DNA from: Arthrobacter sp. SPG23
Lineage (GTDB): Bacteria; Actinomycetota; Actinomycetes; Actinomycetales; Micrococcaceae
Length of the DNA stretch: 64,000 nt
Assembly: GCF_000876655.1 (NCBI RefSeq)
Contig: NZ_JYCN01000012.1
Coordinates: 1-64,000 of the forward strand
Direction of reading: 5' to 3'
Shown here piece by piece: positions 26,522-36,650 of the stretch; the first letter of the stretch is position 1; every line of letters begins with the position of its first letter. Under the pieces are notes generated by a model that was given only the letters and a program-made list of their open reading frames with translations, ran no database searches and was not told where the DNA came from. The position numbers and the translations under genes are program-made.

Positions 26522-27067
26522 ATGGGGCAAGTTGAGCGTATCCATGAAGATGCAGTCGTCGCCGGTCAGGCGTCGGCAAAGTACCGTTCTCGCGGCGTGC
26601 CAAGCGATTGGTACGTTGATCCGGCAGATCCGGATGCCGCCGAGCGGTACAACCAGAGCACCAGTGATTTACTGCAGGACCAGGCCACGGCCTTCCTTGC
26701 AGCTCATGAAGCCCTTCTGGCGGGAAACCCTGACCAGGACGGCGATCTTCACGATCCGCCGATGGAACTGCAGACCCTCCATTCGGAAACCACTGCGCAG
26801 CCGGTCTGGATCGGGCTTCCTTTCGAGCAGAACTTCGACGACGAAGGCGAACTCGGATGGCAGACGGACGCACTGTGCGCCCAGACTGACCCGGAAGCGT
26901 TCTTTCCCGAAAAGGGAGGATCCACCCGCGACGCCAAGAAAGTTTGCGGCGCGTGCAACGTGCGCTCACAGTGCCTGGAATACGCACTGTCGAACGACGA
27001 ACGCTTTGGCATTTGGGGAGGCCTCTCCGAGCGCGAGCGCCGTCGGCTGAGGAAGCGAGCAGTCTAA
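26522..27067 (+). CDS. whiB: WhiB-family iron-sulphur transcriptional regulator (WhiB2/WhmD-like)
   Basis: WhiB proteins bind a 4Fe-4S cluster and the principal sigma factor; the WhiB2/WhmD branch controls septation. The conserved domain fills residues 112-181: cluster cysteines at 119, 142, 145 and 151 (LCAQTDPEAFFPEKGG, KKVCGACNVRSQCLEYAL), the GIWGG turn at 163-167 and a basic RERRRLRKRA tail. About 110 residues of acidic, glutamine-containing sequence precede it, much longer than the usual 85-130-residue protein. The ATG has a strong AGGAGGG site, so the long form is favoured over ATG 26762, which has none. A rare TTA codon lies at 26669. The gene precedes the large glycosyltransferase; the surrounding order resembles the Rv3258c-Rv3260c region. 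Confidence 0.93.
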   Translation: MGQVERIHEDAVVAGQASAKYRSRGVPSDWYVDPADPDAAERYNQSTSDLLQDQATAFLAAHEALLAGNPDQDGDLHDPPMELQTLHSETTAQPVWIGLPFEQNFDDEGELGWQTDALCAQTDPEAFFPEKGGSTRDAKKVCGACNVRSQCLEYALSNDERFGIWGGLSERERRRLRKRAV

Positions 27068-27096
27068 TTCTTCAAGTAGTACACGTCACCGCCGTT

Positions 27097-30000
27097 GTGG
27101 TCGCCCACAACGGCGGTGACTATCTTCCCAGGACCTTGGCGGCATTGTCGGAGCAGACCCGTCCGGTAGATGCTTTTATTGGCGTTGACACAGGCTCACG
27201 GGACAATTCCCTGGCTTTGCTTGACCAGGCATTCGGCGAGGACAACGTCACCAGCTTCCACCAGGGGCGGACCGGGATGGGGGACGCGGTCAAGGCCGGC
27301 CTGGCCGCCTTGGCTCCCCGAAACCCGGACAGCCGGAACGACACCGAGTGGATCTGGTTGCTGCACGACGACGCCGCTCCCGCGCCGGAAGCCCTGGCCG
27401 AACTGCTCCATGCCGTGGAGCGTGCGCCCTCGGTGACGGTGGCAGGGTGCAAGCAGCTGGACTGGGACGCCAAGCGCCGACTGATCGACGTCGGGCTTTC
27501 CACCAGCCGCTGGGCTGAACGGCTGACCCTCATTGAGGCGGACGAACTCGACCAGGGGCAGTACGACGGCCGCAGCGACACCTTCGCGGTCAACTCGGCC
27601 GGGATGCTGGTCCGGCGCGACGTCTGGGAAGAACTGGGCGGGTTCGACGCCGCCCTTCCCGGCACCGGTGACGATGTGGACTTCTGCTGGCGCAACCGCC
27701 TGGCTGGACACCGCGTTGTGGTGGTGCCCACCGCACGGATGTTCCACGTTTCGCATCGGCCCCAAGCATTGGGGAGCGCCAGTGCCGCCCGGAAGGCCCA
27801 GGTCTACCTGCGCCTCAAACACACAGTGTGGTGGAAGGTACCCCTGCACGCCGCAGGGGCGCTGCTGGGCAGCCTCTTCAAACTCGTCCTGAGCATTGCC
27901 GTCAAGGACCCCGGCCACGGATTCTCCCAACTCATGGCAACCTTCGTGCCGCTGGGCCGGCCCGGGGCTGTGATCCGCGGACGCCGCGACGCAGCAAGGA
28001 CGCGGCGGATCCGCCGCTCGGTCATCAAGGGGCTCCAGACCCCGCGCCGCGAGGTCTGGGCCCACCGGCGTTCCCTCATTGAAGCCCTGGGCTCCGATGA
28101 CCCGGGAGGGGACGCAGCCAGGAGCGATCCGCTGGCGGAACAGCCCAGCGGTGACTCCACGGATGATTTTGCCGCGCTGACCACTTCGGAGCGCGGATGG
28201 GTGGGCAACGGTGCCCTGCTCGCGGTGATCCTGACAGCGGCGGCATCGCTGATTGGTCTCTCCGGGTTCTTCCGTGCCGAAGCTGTCTCCGGCGGTGCCC
28301 TGATTCCGGTCTCGTCGAAGGTATCGGACATCTGGCACCACGCCACCAGCTGGTGGATCGGCCTCGGCGCCGGACTGCCCGGCCACGGCGACCCCTTCGC
28401 ACTTCTTCTGTGGGTCCTTGGCCTTGTGGGCGGAGGGGACGCGAACAGCGCCCTCGCCTGGCTGCTGCTCCTGGCCATGCCGCTCTCCGGCCTTGCCGCG
28501 TGGTTCGCGGCGGGCGGCCTGACCACGCGGCGGCGCTTCCGCTTGGTGGCAGCAGTTGCCTGGGGCGGGGCTCCCGCCCTGCAGGTTGCGCTGAACCAGG
28601 GGCGCCTTGGTGCCCTGGTTGCACACATCATGATGCCGCTGCTGGTTCTGGCACTGCTGCGTGCCACCGGCACCGCACGCGGCCAGGGACGTTTCGCTGT
28701 TCCCGAGCCGGGGGACCGGCGCTTCCAGGAACAGCCTCCCGCCAAGCCGGGCGTTAACGGCACCCCTTCATGGACTGCGGCGGCGGCCGCCGGTCTGGCT
28801 CTGGCTGTTGTAACAGCAGCTGCACCCTCATTACTGCTTCCCTTCGTCGTCGTGGTTGTCCTGGCCGGGATCCTGCTTGGCAGGCGCGGGCGGACAGTAT
28901 GGTGGGCGCTGCTGCCAAGTGCCGCCATTTTCATTCCGTTCGGTATTTCGGTGCTTGACCGCCCACGGGCACTGCTCGCCGACCCCGGCGTCCCGCTCGG
29001 TTTCCAGGGCGCGCCCTTGTGGCAGCAGCTTCTGGGTCAACCCCTGTATTTCGACGTCGACGGCGGCCTGGCCGGCCTTGCCGTCTTCGGCGGTTCCGGC
29101 GTCCCGTGGGCGCTGCTCCTGGCCCTGCTGGTCGGGTTGCCTGTGGTTGCACTCGCCACTGCGGCACTGTTTGTCCCGGGCAAGCGCACCCGCGTGGCCC
29201 GCGCCTTGTGGGTAGCCGCCCTGATCGTCCTCGCAGGCGGCTGGCTCGCCAACCACATCGCCACCGGCGCCAGCGCGGACACCCTTGTCACTCCCTTCAC
29301 AGGACCGGCCGTGTCCGCGTCCGGCTTCCTCCTGCTGGGCGCCGCCCTGATCGGAGCCGACGGCCTGCTCTGCTTCGCTGAGAAGACGGCCTCAGCCCCG
29401 GCCGCCCGACGGATCGGCCTCAAGTCCGTGTCCGTCCTAGCCATGGTGCTGCTCCTGGCCGGACCCGCGGCAGGACTGACCGCGTGGGCAGCCCAGAACC
29501 TGTTGCAGTCCGTATCAGGGGCAACAGCGGCCGAAGCGACCCCCGCTGGTACAACCCCCCTGGGAACCCCGCGGCAGATCGCTCCCACGGCCGCCCGCAC
29601 GCTGCCGGCCACGGCCATCGACCGGGGCCAGGGCCCCGAGCAGACCCGGACGCTGGTCATCGACACGGCGGAGGACGGCAGCTTCGACGCCTCGATCGTG
29701 CGTGGCGCCGGGACCACCCTTGACGGACTGTCCACCATCGCAGCCGCCCGCAACATCATGGGTGACCCCGGTAAGGAAACGGTCAGGGATGACGACGCCG
29801 TCACGGCGGCGCTGCGCAGTGTCGTAGCCACGGTGGTTGCCGGCCAGGGCGTCGACCCGAGGCCGGAGCTGGAACGCCTGGGCGCGGGATTCGTTGTGCT
29901 GCGGGCGTCGGACACTGCCGCGCAGCTGACCGCGAGCCGGATGGATGCAGTGCCCGGACTGGTGGCAGTAGGTCAGACCAACGTCGGCTGGCTCTGGCGG

Positions 30001-30432
30001 ATCAGTCCGCTCAACCAGCCCGTCATCGACGCCGCCGCCGTTGCCCACCGCGTGCGCATCGTGGACGGCGCCGGCGCTGCGATCGGACTCCTGCCCTCGG
30101 ACCTGGAAACAGTCGATGCCGCCGTTCCGGAAGGACCGGAAGGCAGGCTCGTGGTCCTGGCGGAGCGTTCCGATCCGGGCTGGTCCGCGTGGATGGATGG
30201 CAAGCGGCTGACGTCCACCACCTCCGGCTGGTCCCAGGCCTTCACTCTGCCCGCCCAGGCCGGGCAGCTCACCATCCGTTACGAAAACCCGTGGGCAGTG
30301 TGGTCCGCCATCATGCAGGCGACGGTCATCGGACTGACTGTCCTGCTGGCCATCCCCATGCCCGCCCGCCGGCCCAACACGGGCCTCTCCCGGGATGAAG
30401 GCTCCCTGCGTAAGGAACATCAGCATGCATAA
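27097..30432 (+). CDS. Large family 2 glycosyltransferase with polytopic membrane region
   Basis: This protein of about 1,110 residues begins with a GT-A glycosyltransferase domain: VTAVVVAHNGGDYLPRTL, FIGVDTGSRDNSLALLDQ, WIWLLHDDAAPAPEAL with a DDD-type metal site, and FDAALPGTGDDVDFCWRNRLAGH. After about 300 residues come roughly a dozen membrane helices, then an extracytoplasmic domain and a final helix (AIMQATVIGLTVLLAIPMP). It probably adds sugars to a cell-envelope polymer; the substrate is unknown. The start is unresolved: the conserved strand VHVTAVVV lies upstream of GTG 27097, the only canonical start outside whiB, while TTG 27013 overlaps whiB and ATT 27070 would be a rare start. 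It overlaps the DUF5719 gene by eight bases (ATGCATAA). Confidence 0.88.
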   Translation: MVAHNGGDYLPRTLAALSEQTRPVDAFIGVDTGSRDNSLALLDQAFGEDNVTSFHQGRTGMGDAVKAGLAALAPRNPDSRNDTEWIWLLHDDAAPAPEALAELLHAVERAPSVTVAGCKQLDWDAKRRLIDVGLSTSRWAERLTLIEADELDQGQYDGRSDTFAVNSAGMLVRRDVWEELGGFDAALPGTGDDVDFCWRNRLAGHRVVVVPTARMFHVSHRPQALGSASAARKAQVYLRLKHTVWWKVPLHAAGALLGSLFKLVLSIAVKDPGHGFSQLMATFVPLGRPGAVIRGRRDAARTRRIRRSVIKGLQTPRREVWAHRRSLIEALGSDDPGGDAARSDPLAEQPSGDSTDDFAALTTSERGWVGNGALLAVILTAAASLIGLSGFFRAEAVSGGALIPVSSKVSDIWHHATSWWIGLGAGLPGHGDPFALLLWVLGLVGGGDANSALAWLLLLAMPLSGLAAWFAAGGLTTRRRFRLVAAVAWGGAPALQVALNQGRLGALVAHIMMPLLVLALLRATGTARGQGRFAVPEPGDRRFQEQPPAKPGVNGTPSWTAAAAAGLALAVVTAAAPSLLLPFVVVVVLAGILLGRRGRTVWWALLPSAAIFIPFGISVLDRPRALLADPGVPLGFQGAPLWQQLLGQPLYFDVDGGLAGLAVFGGSGVPWALLLALLVGLPVVALATAALFVPGKRTRVARALWVAALIVLAGGWLANHIATGASADTLVTPFTGPAVSASGFLLLGAALIGADGLLCFAEKTASAPAARRIGLKSVSVLAMVLLLAGPAAGLTAWAAQNLLQSVSGATAAEATPAGTTPLGTPRQIAPTAARTLPATAIDRGQGPEQTRTLVIDTAEDGSFDASIVRGAGTTLDGLSTIAAARNIMGDPGKETVRDDDAVTAALRSVVATVVAGQGVDPRPELERLGAGFVVLRASDTAAQLTASRMDAVPGLVAVGQTNVGWLWRISPLNQPVIDAAAVAHRVRIVDGAGAAIGLLPSDLETVDAAVPEGPEGRLVVLAERSDPGWSAWMDGKRLTSTTSGWSQAFTLPAQAGQLTIRYENPWAVWSAIMQATVIGLTVLLAIPMPARRPNTGLSRDEGSLRKEHQHA

Positions 30433-32119
30433 GGACGGGAACGACGCCGCGACGGGTGTCCACGAGGCAGCGGACGGCTCCGACGCAGCACGCGGGAACA
30501 CGGACGAAGCGCCCGTGGCCGGCAGCGTTAAGGCACCCGGCGCCCGCGGACTGTCCGCCCGCGGAACGGTCGCCGGAGTGGTGTCAGCTGTGGTCATCGT
30601 GGCCGCAGCCGGAAGCCTGGTCGCGGCAGCGTCCCTGGGACCCCAAAGCGCGGGGAGCCGCCCGCTTGACGCGCCGCTGGCGGCAGTCCCGGCGGGAAGC
30701 AATGTGGGGATCTGCCCGGGTCCGGCCCGCCTGCTGGAGGGTACACCCGTCGGCACCGACCCGCAGTTCAGCCCGGAATCGGCCACTGCCAAGAGCTTGG
30801 TCAGCGCAGCCGTGCTGAGCACCAACGCCGGTGTGGTGCCCGGCAGCAGGCTCGCGGAGCTCAACGGCAATCCCCTGGCCGAAATTGCCAAGGACCCCGG
30901 TGTTCCCACCGCTGCGCCAACCCCTCCTGCGCTGCTGGCAGGTGTCGTTTCCCAGCGCACGGTGGATTCCGTCAGCGTCCTGAGTGCAGATGCCGTAGGC
31001 AACCAGCAAGCCACCGCTGGCGCTGTCATGAGCTACACCGCCACTGACGGCGACCTGCGGGGCTTAGCTGCGGCAGGCTGCCAGCAGCCGGCCAACGACC
31101 TGTGGCTGGTAGGGGCTAATACGTCGCTGGGACGGACGGCAGTCCTTAATCTCAGTAATGCCTCCAGCACCCCGGCAACAGTCAGTCTGGAGCTGTATGG
31201 GGCGGCGGGACAGATTCAGGCGCCCGGCAGCAGGGGGCTGCTGGTGGCGCCGGGGACTACCCGTTCAATCGTGCTGGCCGGACTGGCTCCGGACCAGGAG
31301 AAGCTCAGCATCCACGCACGCAGTGCCGGCGGCCCGGTCACTGCGGTCATCCAGCAGAGCGTCCTCCGGGGGCTCACCCCCGGCGGCGTGGACTTCATCG
31401 TGCCCGGCGCGGCACCTGCGACCCGGCAGGTCATGTCCGGACTGGACATCCAAGACCCCGCATCCGCCAGGGCACTCACCGCCAAACAGGGATTTGCCGA
31501 TGCCGCGGCTGCCTTGCACATCACTGTTCCGGGCCCGGCGGACGCCGTGGTGGAAATCAAGCTGTATGGACGCGACGGCCAAAAGGCGCTGCCAGGCGGC
31601 GGCGTTGTGACAGCCAAGGGCGGGTCCGTGACTGAGGTGTCGCTGGCCGGGGTGCCGACCGGCCAGTACACCGTTGCCGCCACTTCCGACGTATCGTTCG
31701 CCGCCGCTGCCCGGGTTACCCGCGGCCTCAAATCTGACAGTGCCACGGACTTCGCGTGGTCGCCGTCGTCCGCCAGGCTGGGCAGCCAGCACGTGGTCAC
31801 GGTACCGCGCGGCGGAGAGCGGTACCTGGTCTTTGGCGCTCCCGAGGACCGGGCCAAAATCACCTACACGCCCATCACCGCCGACGGCAAGGTCCGCGCC
31901 GCCGCCACGGCGGACATCGCAGGCGGCACGACGGCGGTTATCAAGGTGCCGGGTGAAGTGGGCGGTACCGAGGTGCTCGGGTACGTTGTGTCAGCTTCCG
32001 GCGATGCCGCGTACGGCACCGTGCTGCTGGAACAGGACGGTCGCACGGACATCGCCACGGTTGCGGTAGCCGCAGGCGCCGCCGGCCAGGAACAGGTAGC
32101 GGTGAAACTGGGCTACTAG
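30425..32119 (+). CDS. DUF5719 family exported protein
   Basis: The 564-residue protein belongs to DUF5719, found in actinobacteria immediately after the large membrane glycosyltransferase. A polar N-terminus of about 50 residues is followed by a single membrane helix (VAGVVSAVVIVAAAGSLVAAASL). The large outer region is beta-rich with repeated strand units (LWLVGANTSLGRTAVLNLSNASSTPATVSLELYG, LHITVPGPADAVVEIKLYGRDG) that look like Ig- or CUB-like sandwiches. No catalytic motif is visible. ATG 30425 follows AAGGAA and overlaps the upstream stop, so it is translationally coupled to the glycosyltransferase and probably acts with it in envelope assembly. It converges closely on the next gene. Confidence 0.85.
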   Translation: MHKDGNDAATGVHEAADGSDAARGNTDEAPVAGSVKAPGARGLSARGTVAGVVSAVVIVAAAGSLVAAASLGPQSAGSRPLDAPLAAVPAGSNVGICPGPARLLEGTPVGTDPQFSPESATAKSLVSAAVLSTNAGVVPGSRLAELNGNPLAEIAKDPGVPTAAPTPPALLAGVVSQRTVDSVSVLSADAVGNQQATAGAVMSYTATDGDLRGLAAAGCQQPANDLWLVGANTSLGRTAVLNLSNASSTPATVSLELYGAAGQIQAPGSRGLLVAPGTTRSIVLAGLAPDQEKLSIHARSAGGPVTAVIQQSVLRGLTPGGVDFIVPGAAPATRQVMSGLDIQDPASARALTAKQGFADAAAALHITVPGPADAVVEIKLYGRDGQKALPGGGVVTAKGGSVTEVSLAGVPTGQYTVAATSDVSFAAAARVTRGLKSDSATDFAWSPSSARLGSQHVVTVPRGGERYLVFGAPEDRAKITYTPITADGKVRAAATADIAGGTTAVIKVPGEVGGTEVLGYVVSASGDAAYGTVLLEQDGRTDIATVAVAAGAAGQEQVAVKLGY

Positions 32120-32126
32120 CCCGGGG

Positions 32127-32654
32127 CTAGTAGCGCCGCCGGTACACGGGGTCCAGTGTTTCCGGTGCTACCCCGAGCATTTCGGCGGTGCGCTCCACCA
32201 CGACGTCGTGCACCAGGTCCTGGAGTTCGTCCCGGCTGGAGCAGGCGTTTTCGATGACCCGGCGGTAGAGCGTGATCACCGGGCCTTCGTCGGCAGTGGC
32301 GGGCTCGTACAGCCCCATGGGCGCGGGGGACCGGTCTGCAACTAGCTGTTCCAGGCCCTGCGGGATTTCGTCAACAGCAAACCTGACGCCGTCCAAGGGC
32401 TTTCCCCAGATGTCATGCAGACGCTGGGCGGAGTCCATGACCATCTCGTCGAAGCGGTCGGAACGGGTGCGGTATCCGGGTAGCGTGGGCAGCATCAATT
32501 CGCCGCGCAGGCCGCGGCCGTGGCGGTTCCTGCGGCGCTGCCTGAAGCTCTTGCCGCGGACCGCTACCGCGGGCGCGGCGTCGTCCGCCGGCTGGCCGGT
32601 TCCCGGGTCAGCCAACCGGACCGTAAACCCCGGAACGTGGTGCGATTGCTGCAT
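32127..32654 (-). CDS. Zincin-like metallopeptidase family protein with degenerate motif
   Basis: The 175-residue protein resembles the actinobacterial minimal metallopeptidase family found beside whiB2 and DUF3499 (Rv3259-like). A basic N-terminal third (FRQRRRNRHGRGLRGEL) leads to the domain: SDRFDEMVMDSAQRLHDIWGKPLDGVRFAVDEIP, PVITLYRRVIENACSSRDELQDLVHDVVVERTAEMLGVAPETLDP. Minimal zincins of this type usually show HExxH followed by a glycine and an aspartate; here the equivalent is HDVVVE, so the catalytic glutamate and second histidine are not in their usual places. It may bind metal differently or be inactive. It is divergent from DUF3499. Confidence 0.75.
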   Translation of the reverse strand: MQQSHHVPGFTVRLADPGTGQPADDAAPAVAVRGKSFRQRRRNRHGRGLRGELMLPTLPGYRTRSDRFDEMVMDSAQRLHDIWGKPLDGVRFAVDEIPQGLEQLVADRSPAPMGLYEPATADEGPVITLYRRVIENACSSRDELQDLVHDVVVERTAEMLGVAPETLDPVYRRRY

Positions 32655-32797
32655 ATATCGACTCTAGACCCGCCGCTTGAAATACGCGACATAACTGGCG
32701 AACGCCACACTGGCCGCCCGGGTGTCAGCCGACAACATAGGACACTGCGGGCCGGAATGCACGGCACCGCAGCAAACGGGGAGTAGTCTGTGATGTC

Positions 32798-33187
32798 GTG
32801 GGTGCTATTCGTCAATGTTCAAGATCAGCCTGCCGCAACTCGGCGGTGGCGACTTTGACGTACGTCTACGCGGACTCGACGGCTGTCCTGGGCCCGCTGG
32901 CTACGTACGCGGAGCCCCATTGTTACGATTTGTGCGAACAGCATGCCGGGTCGCTCACGGTGCCGCGGGGCTGGGAAGTGCTGCGACTGGCCATGCCGGC
33001 CACGCCGCCGCAGCCGGGACCTGATGACCTTTTAGCCCTCGCCAACGCCGTCCGGGAGGCGGCCTTGCGGCCGTCCGCCGCAGATCCCGCACCTGGCCAG
33101 CGTCCGGCCCACGCCTCGCTTGAGGCCCCGCCGGCTTCGGAAGGCGCCCGAAGGGGACACCTGCGCGTCCTCCGCGAACCCTCCTGA
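32798..33187 (+). CDS. DUF3499 zinc-ribbon-like protein
   Basis: The 129-residue protein is a DUF3499 member, an actinobacterial family of unknown function. The conserved core occupies residues 1-66: CSRSACRNSAVATLTYVYAD, then AVLGPLATYAEPHCYDLCEQHAGSLTVPRGWEVLRL. Four cysteines (7, 12, 42, 46) and nearby histidines form a likely zinc-binding site. The C-terminal half is alanine- and proline-rich and variable. GTG 32798 is the start. It is divergent from the metallopeptidase-like gene and upstream of the Trm112-like gene, an arrangement like Rv3258c-Rv3259. Confidence 0.9.
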   Translation: MGAIRQCSRSACRNSAVATLTYVYADSTAVLGPLATYAEPHCYDLCEQHAGSLTVPRGWEVLRLAMPATPPQPGPDDLLALANAVREAALRPSAADPAPGQRPAHASLEAPPASEGARRGHLRVLREPS

Positions 33188-33277
33188 GCCGCGGCGCCGC
33201 CGCGAAGCTTGTACGCTGGAAGCTGCAAATCCATCGGCCACCGGCGCCTGCTGCGGCGCCATCAGGGAGCATCCACC

Positions 33278-33544
33278 ATGCCAAAGATCAGTCCTGACCT
33301 GTTGTCTGTCCTGCGCTGCCCCGTTACCGGCTCAACGCTGGTGCAGGAAGGCGAGGAACTCGTCTCCACCGCCGCGGGGCAGTCAGGGGAGAAGCTGCGC
33401 TACGCCATCGAGGACGGCATCCCGCTGCTTTTGCCGCCGGAACTGGTCTCCGCGGCGAACGCTGCGTCTTCGGACCAGCACGACGGCGGTCCCGGCGCCG
33501 CAGCGGCAGGTTCCGCAGCGCCGCGCCCCGCCAGCGCCGAATAA
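33278..33544 (+). CDS. Trm112-like small protein
   Basis: The 88-residue protein starts MPKISPDLLSVLRCPVTGSTLV and continues LRYAIEDGIPLLLPPEL, the pattern of Trm112/YcaR-family proteins, which are small zinc-ribbon-like partners of methyltransferases in other organisms. Only one cysteine (RCPVTG) is present, so it would not bind zinc in the eukaryotic manner; this is normal for bacterial UPF0434-type members. The last 30 residues are an alanine- and proline-rich tail. ATG 33278 follows AGGGAG; the frame opens at 33209 without support. Its role here is not known. Confidence 0.8.
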   Translation: MPKISPDLLSVLRCPVTGSTLVQEGEELVSTAAGQSGEKLRYAIEDGIPLLLPPELVSAANAASSDQHDGGPGAAAAGSAAPRPASAE

Positions 33545-33656
33545 CTGCCCGGCCGGCCCATCGCCCGTCCACTTGGCGCCGAACTTCCCATAGTTCGCCG
33601 AACGGACATGCTCTTCCGCCGTTCCAGAATTTTCCGGATACAACACAAGGACTCAC

Positions 33657-35144
<1,488 letters not shown>

Positions 35145-35181
35145 GGACTGGGGCTGCCAAACCGGCAGGAAAGCACCATCT

Positions 35182-35217
35182 GAAGGGCCCCGGTTCAAGA
35201 TCCGGGGCCCTTCTTCG
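35182..35217 (+). terminator. Rho-independent terminator of ahcY
   Basis: A perfect 12-bp stem pairs GAAGGGCCCCGG (35182-35193) with CCGGGGCCCTTC (35202-35213) around an eight-base loop, followed by a T-containing TTCTTCGT run. It lies 38 bases after the ahcY stop. Confidence 0.85.
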
Positions 35218-35302
35218 TGACCGTTACGATGCCGGATTCCCCGGCAACTCCAAGGAGTGTGGCCTAAGCTGTGCCCATGATGACTGCAACGGTCCCCGAG
35301 CT

Positions 35303-36532
35303 GTGACGGCCCGGGAACGCTGGACCACCCGCAGGAAGGCCTTCCTGCTCGGAACACTGTGCGTGCTTGCGGCGGGCGGCGGTGTCTTCGCCGCGGTCGC
35401 GCCGGGGGCCGGCCGCGCCGCCTTTGAATCCGAGGCCGGCGCCGCGGAACGCACCACCCCGGGCCTCGCTGCGCCGGTGGTTGCCCCGGTGCAACTTGCG
35501 GCGTCCCCGGCCGACGGCGCGAAGCAGGTGAACCCGGCAGCACCCGTCTCGCTCAAGGTCAGCAACGGAACGGTGGAACGCGTGGCCTTGACGGACGCCG
35601 GGGGCACCGCCGTTGAGGGGAACCTCAGCGCGGACGGAACCGGCTGGTCGGCCGCAGGTCCGCTGCAGTTCAACAGCACCTACACGTACACCTTCGTCGT
35701 GACGGACACGGCCGGCCGCAAGACCAACGACACCCGCACCTTCACCACGGTGTCAACCGCCAATGAGGCGGATGCCGCCGTCTATCCGCTGGACGGCATG
35801 AAGGTGGGCGTCGCCCAGCCGCTGCAGGTGACGTTCAGTGAGCCCGTGGTGAACAGGGATGCCGTGGAGAAGGCCATCAAGATCTCGTCGACGTCCGGCC
35901 AGGCGGGGGAGTTCCACTGGTTCAGCGACACCATGGTCCGGTACCGGCCGGAGAACTTCTGGGCGGCCAACAGCACCGTGACCATGGACATGCAACTTTT
36001 CGGCGTGGATTTCGGCAACGGGCAGATTGGGAATTTCAACAAGAAAGTCACGGTCCATATCGGCGACAAGAAGGTGGCTGTGGCTGATGCCACGGCACAC
36101 ACGTTTTCAGTCAGCGTCAATGACCAGCCGGCCGGTTCGTGGCCCGCAACCATGGGTGACACCCGGTTCCCGTCGGCCCGCGGCTACCTCGTGTTCATGG
36201 AAAAGTACCGCGTGGAACACATGTCTGCTGCCAGCATTGGGCTCAAGCCGGGCGACCCGGCCTACTACGGCGAGCTGGACGTCAACTACGCCACGCGCCT
36301 AACGCCGAGCGGCGAGTTTATCCACCAGGCCACGGACTCCGCGATGCCGTACATCGGCGTGACCAACCTTTCACACGGTTGCATCGGCCTCGCCGCGGAG
36401 AGCGCCAAATGGGTCTTCGACAACATGACCACCGGGGACGTCGTCCAGGTGGTCAACACAGAGGGTGAGAACGCCAACTTCGACGACGGATTCGGTGACT
36501 GGAACATCCCCTGGGCCCAGTACGCCAATTGA
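35303..36532 (+). CDS. L,D-transpeptidase with Ig-like domains (first of tandem pair)
   Basis: L,D-transpeptidases form 3-3 crosslinks in peptidoglycan outside the membrane. The 409-residue protein has an N-terminal anchor (about residues 13-33, FLLGTLCVLAAGGGVFAAVA), two Ig-like domains (about 60-155 and 156-255) and a C-terminal YkuD domain. The catalytic motif SHGCIGL puts the nucleophile at Cys360, with His341 (EFIHQ) and His358 nearby. GTG 35303 is the start, although its ribosome-binding site is weak and a nine-codon ATG frame (35278-35304) overlaps it. It is gaplessly colinear with the next gene, so the two are recent paralogues. Confidence 0.93.
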   Translation: MTARERWTTRRKAFLLGTLCVLAAGGGVFAAVAPGAGRAAFESEAGAAERTTPGLAAPVVAPVQLAASPADGAKQVNPAAPVSLKVSNGTVERVALTDAGGTAVEGNLSADGTGWSAAGPLQFNSTYTYTFVVTDTAGRKTNDTRTFTTVSTANEADAAVYPLDGMKVGVAQPLQVTFSEPVVNRDAVEKAIKISSTSGQAGEFHWFSDTMVRYRPENFWAANSTVTMDMQLFGVDFGNGQIGNFNKKVTVHIGDKKVAVADATAHTFSVSVNDQPAGSWPATMGDTRFPSARGYLVFMEKYRVEHMSAASIGLKPGDPAYYGELDVNYATRLTPSGEFIHQATDSAMPYIGVTNLSHGCIGLAAESAKWVFDNMTTGDVVQVVNTEGENANFDDGFGDWNIPWAQYAN

Positions 36533-36650
36533 CTCGCCGGCCGTACGGTAAAATCGTCTGGTCAGTGGTGGGAGCTGCGGCACCTCACTGAATGAGACTA
36601 AGACGGTATTGGGGCTGATCACGGGCCTGTCGGGGGACATGGAGAAGGTC

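Noticed and set aside
33545..33656. Possible SAH riboswitch upstream of ahcY
   Set aside because: The 112-base gap shows no convincing SAH-riboswitch core, only a ribosome-binding site near the start.
35278..35304. Nine-codon ATG frame overlapping the first L,D-transpeptidase start
   Set aside because: It has only a weak ribosome-binding site and is too short to judge; noted as a possible re-initiation signal but not annotated.
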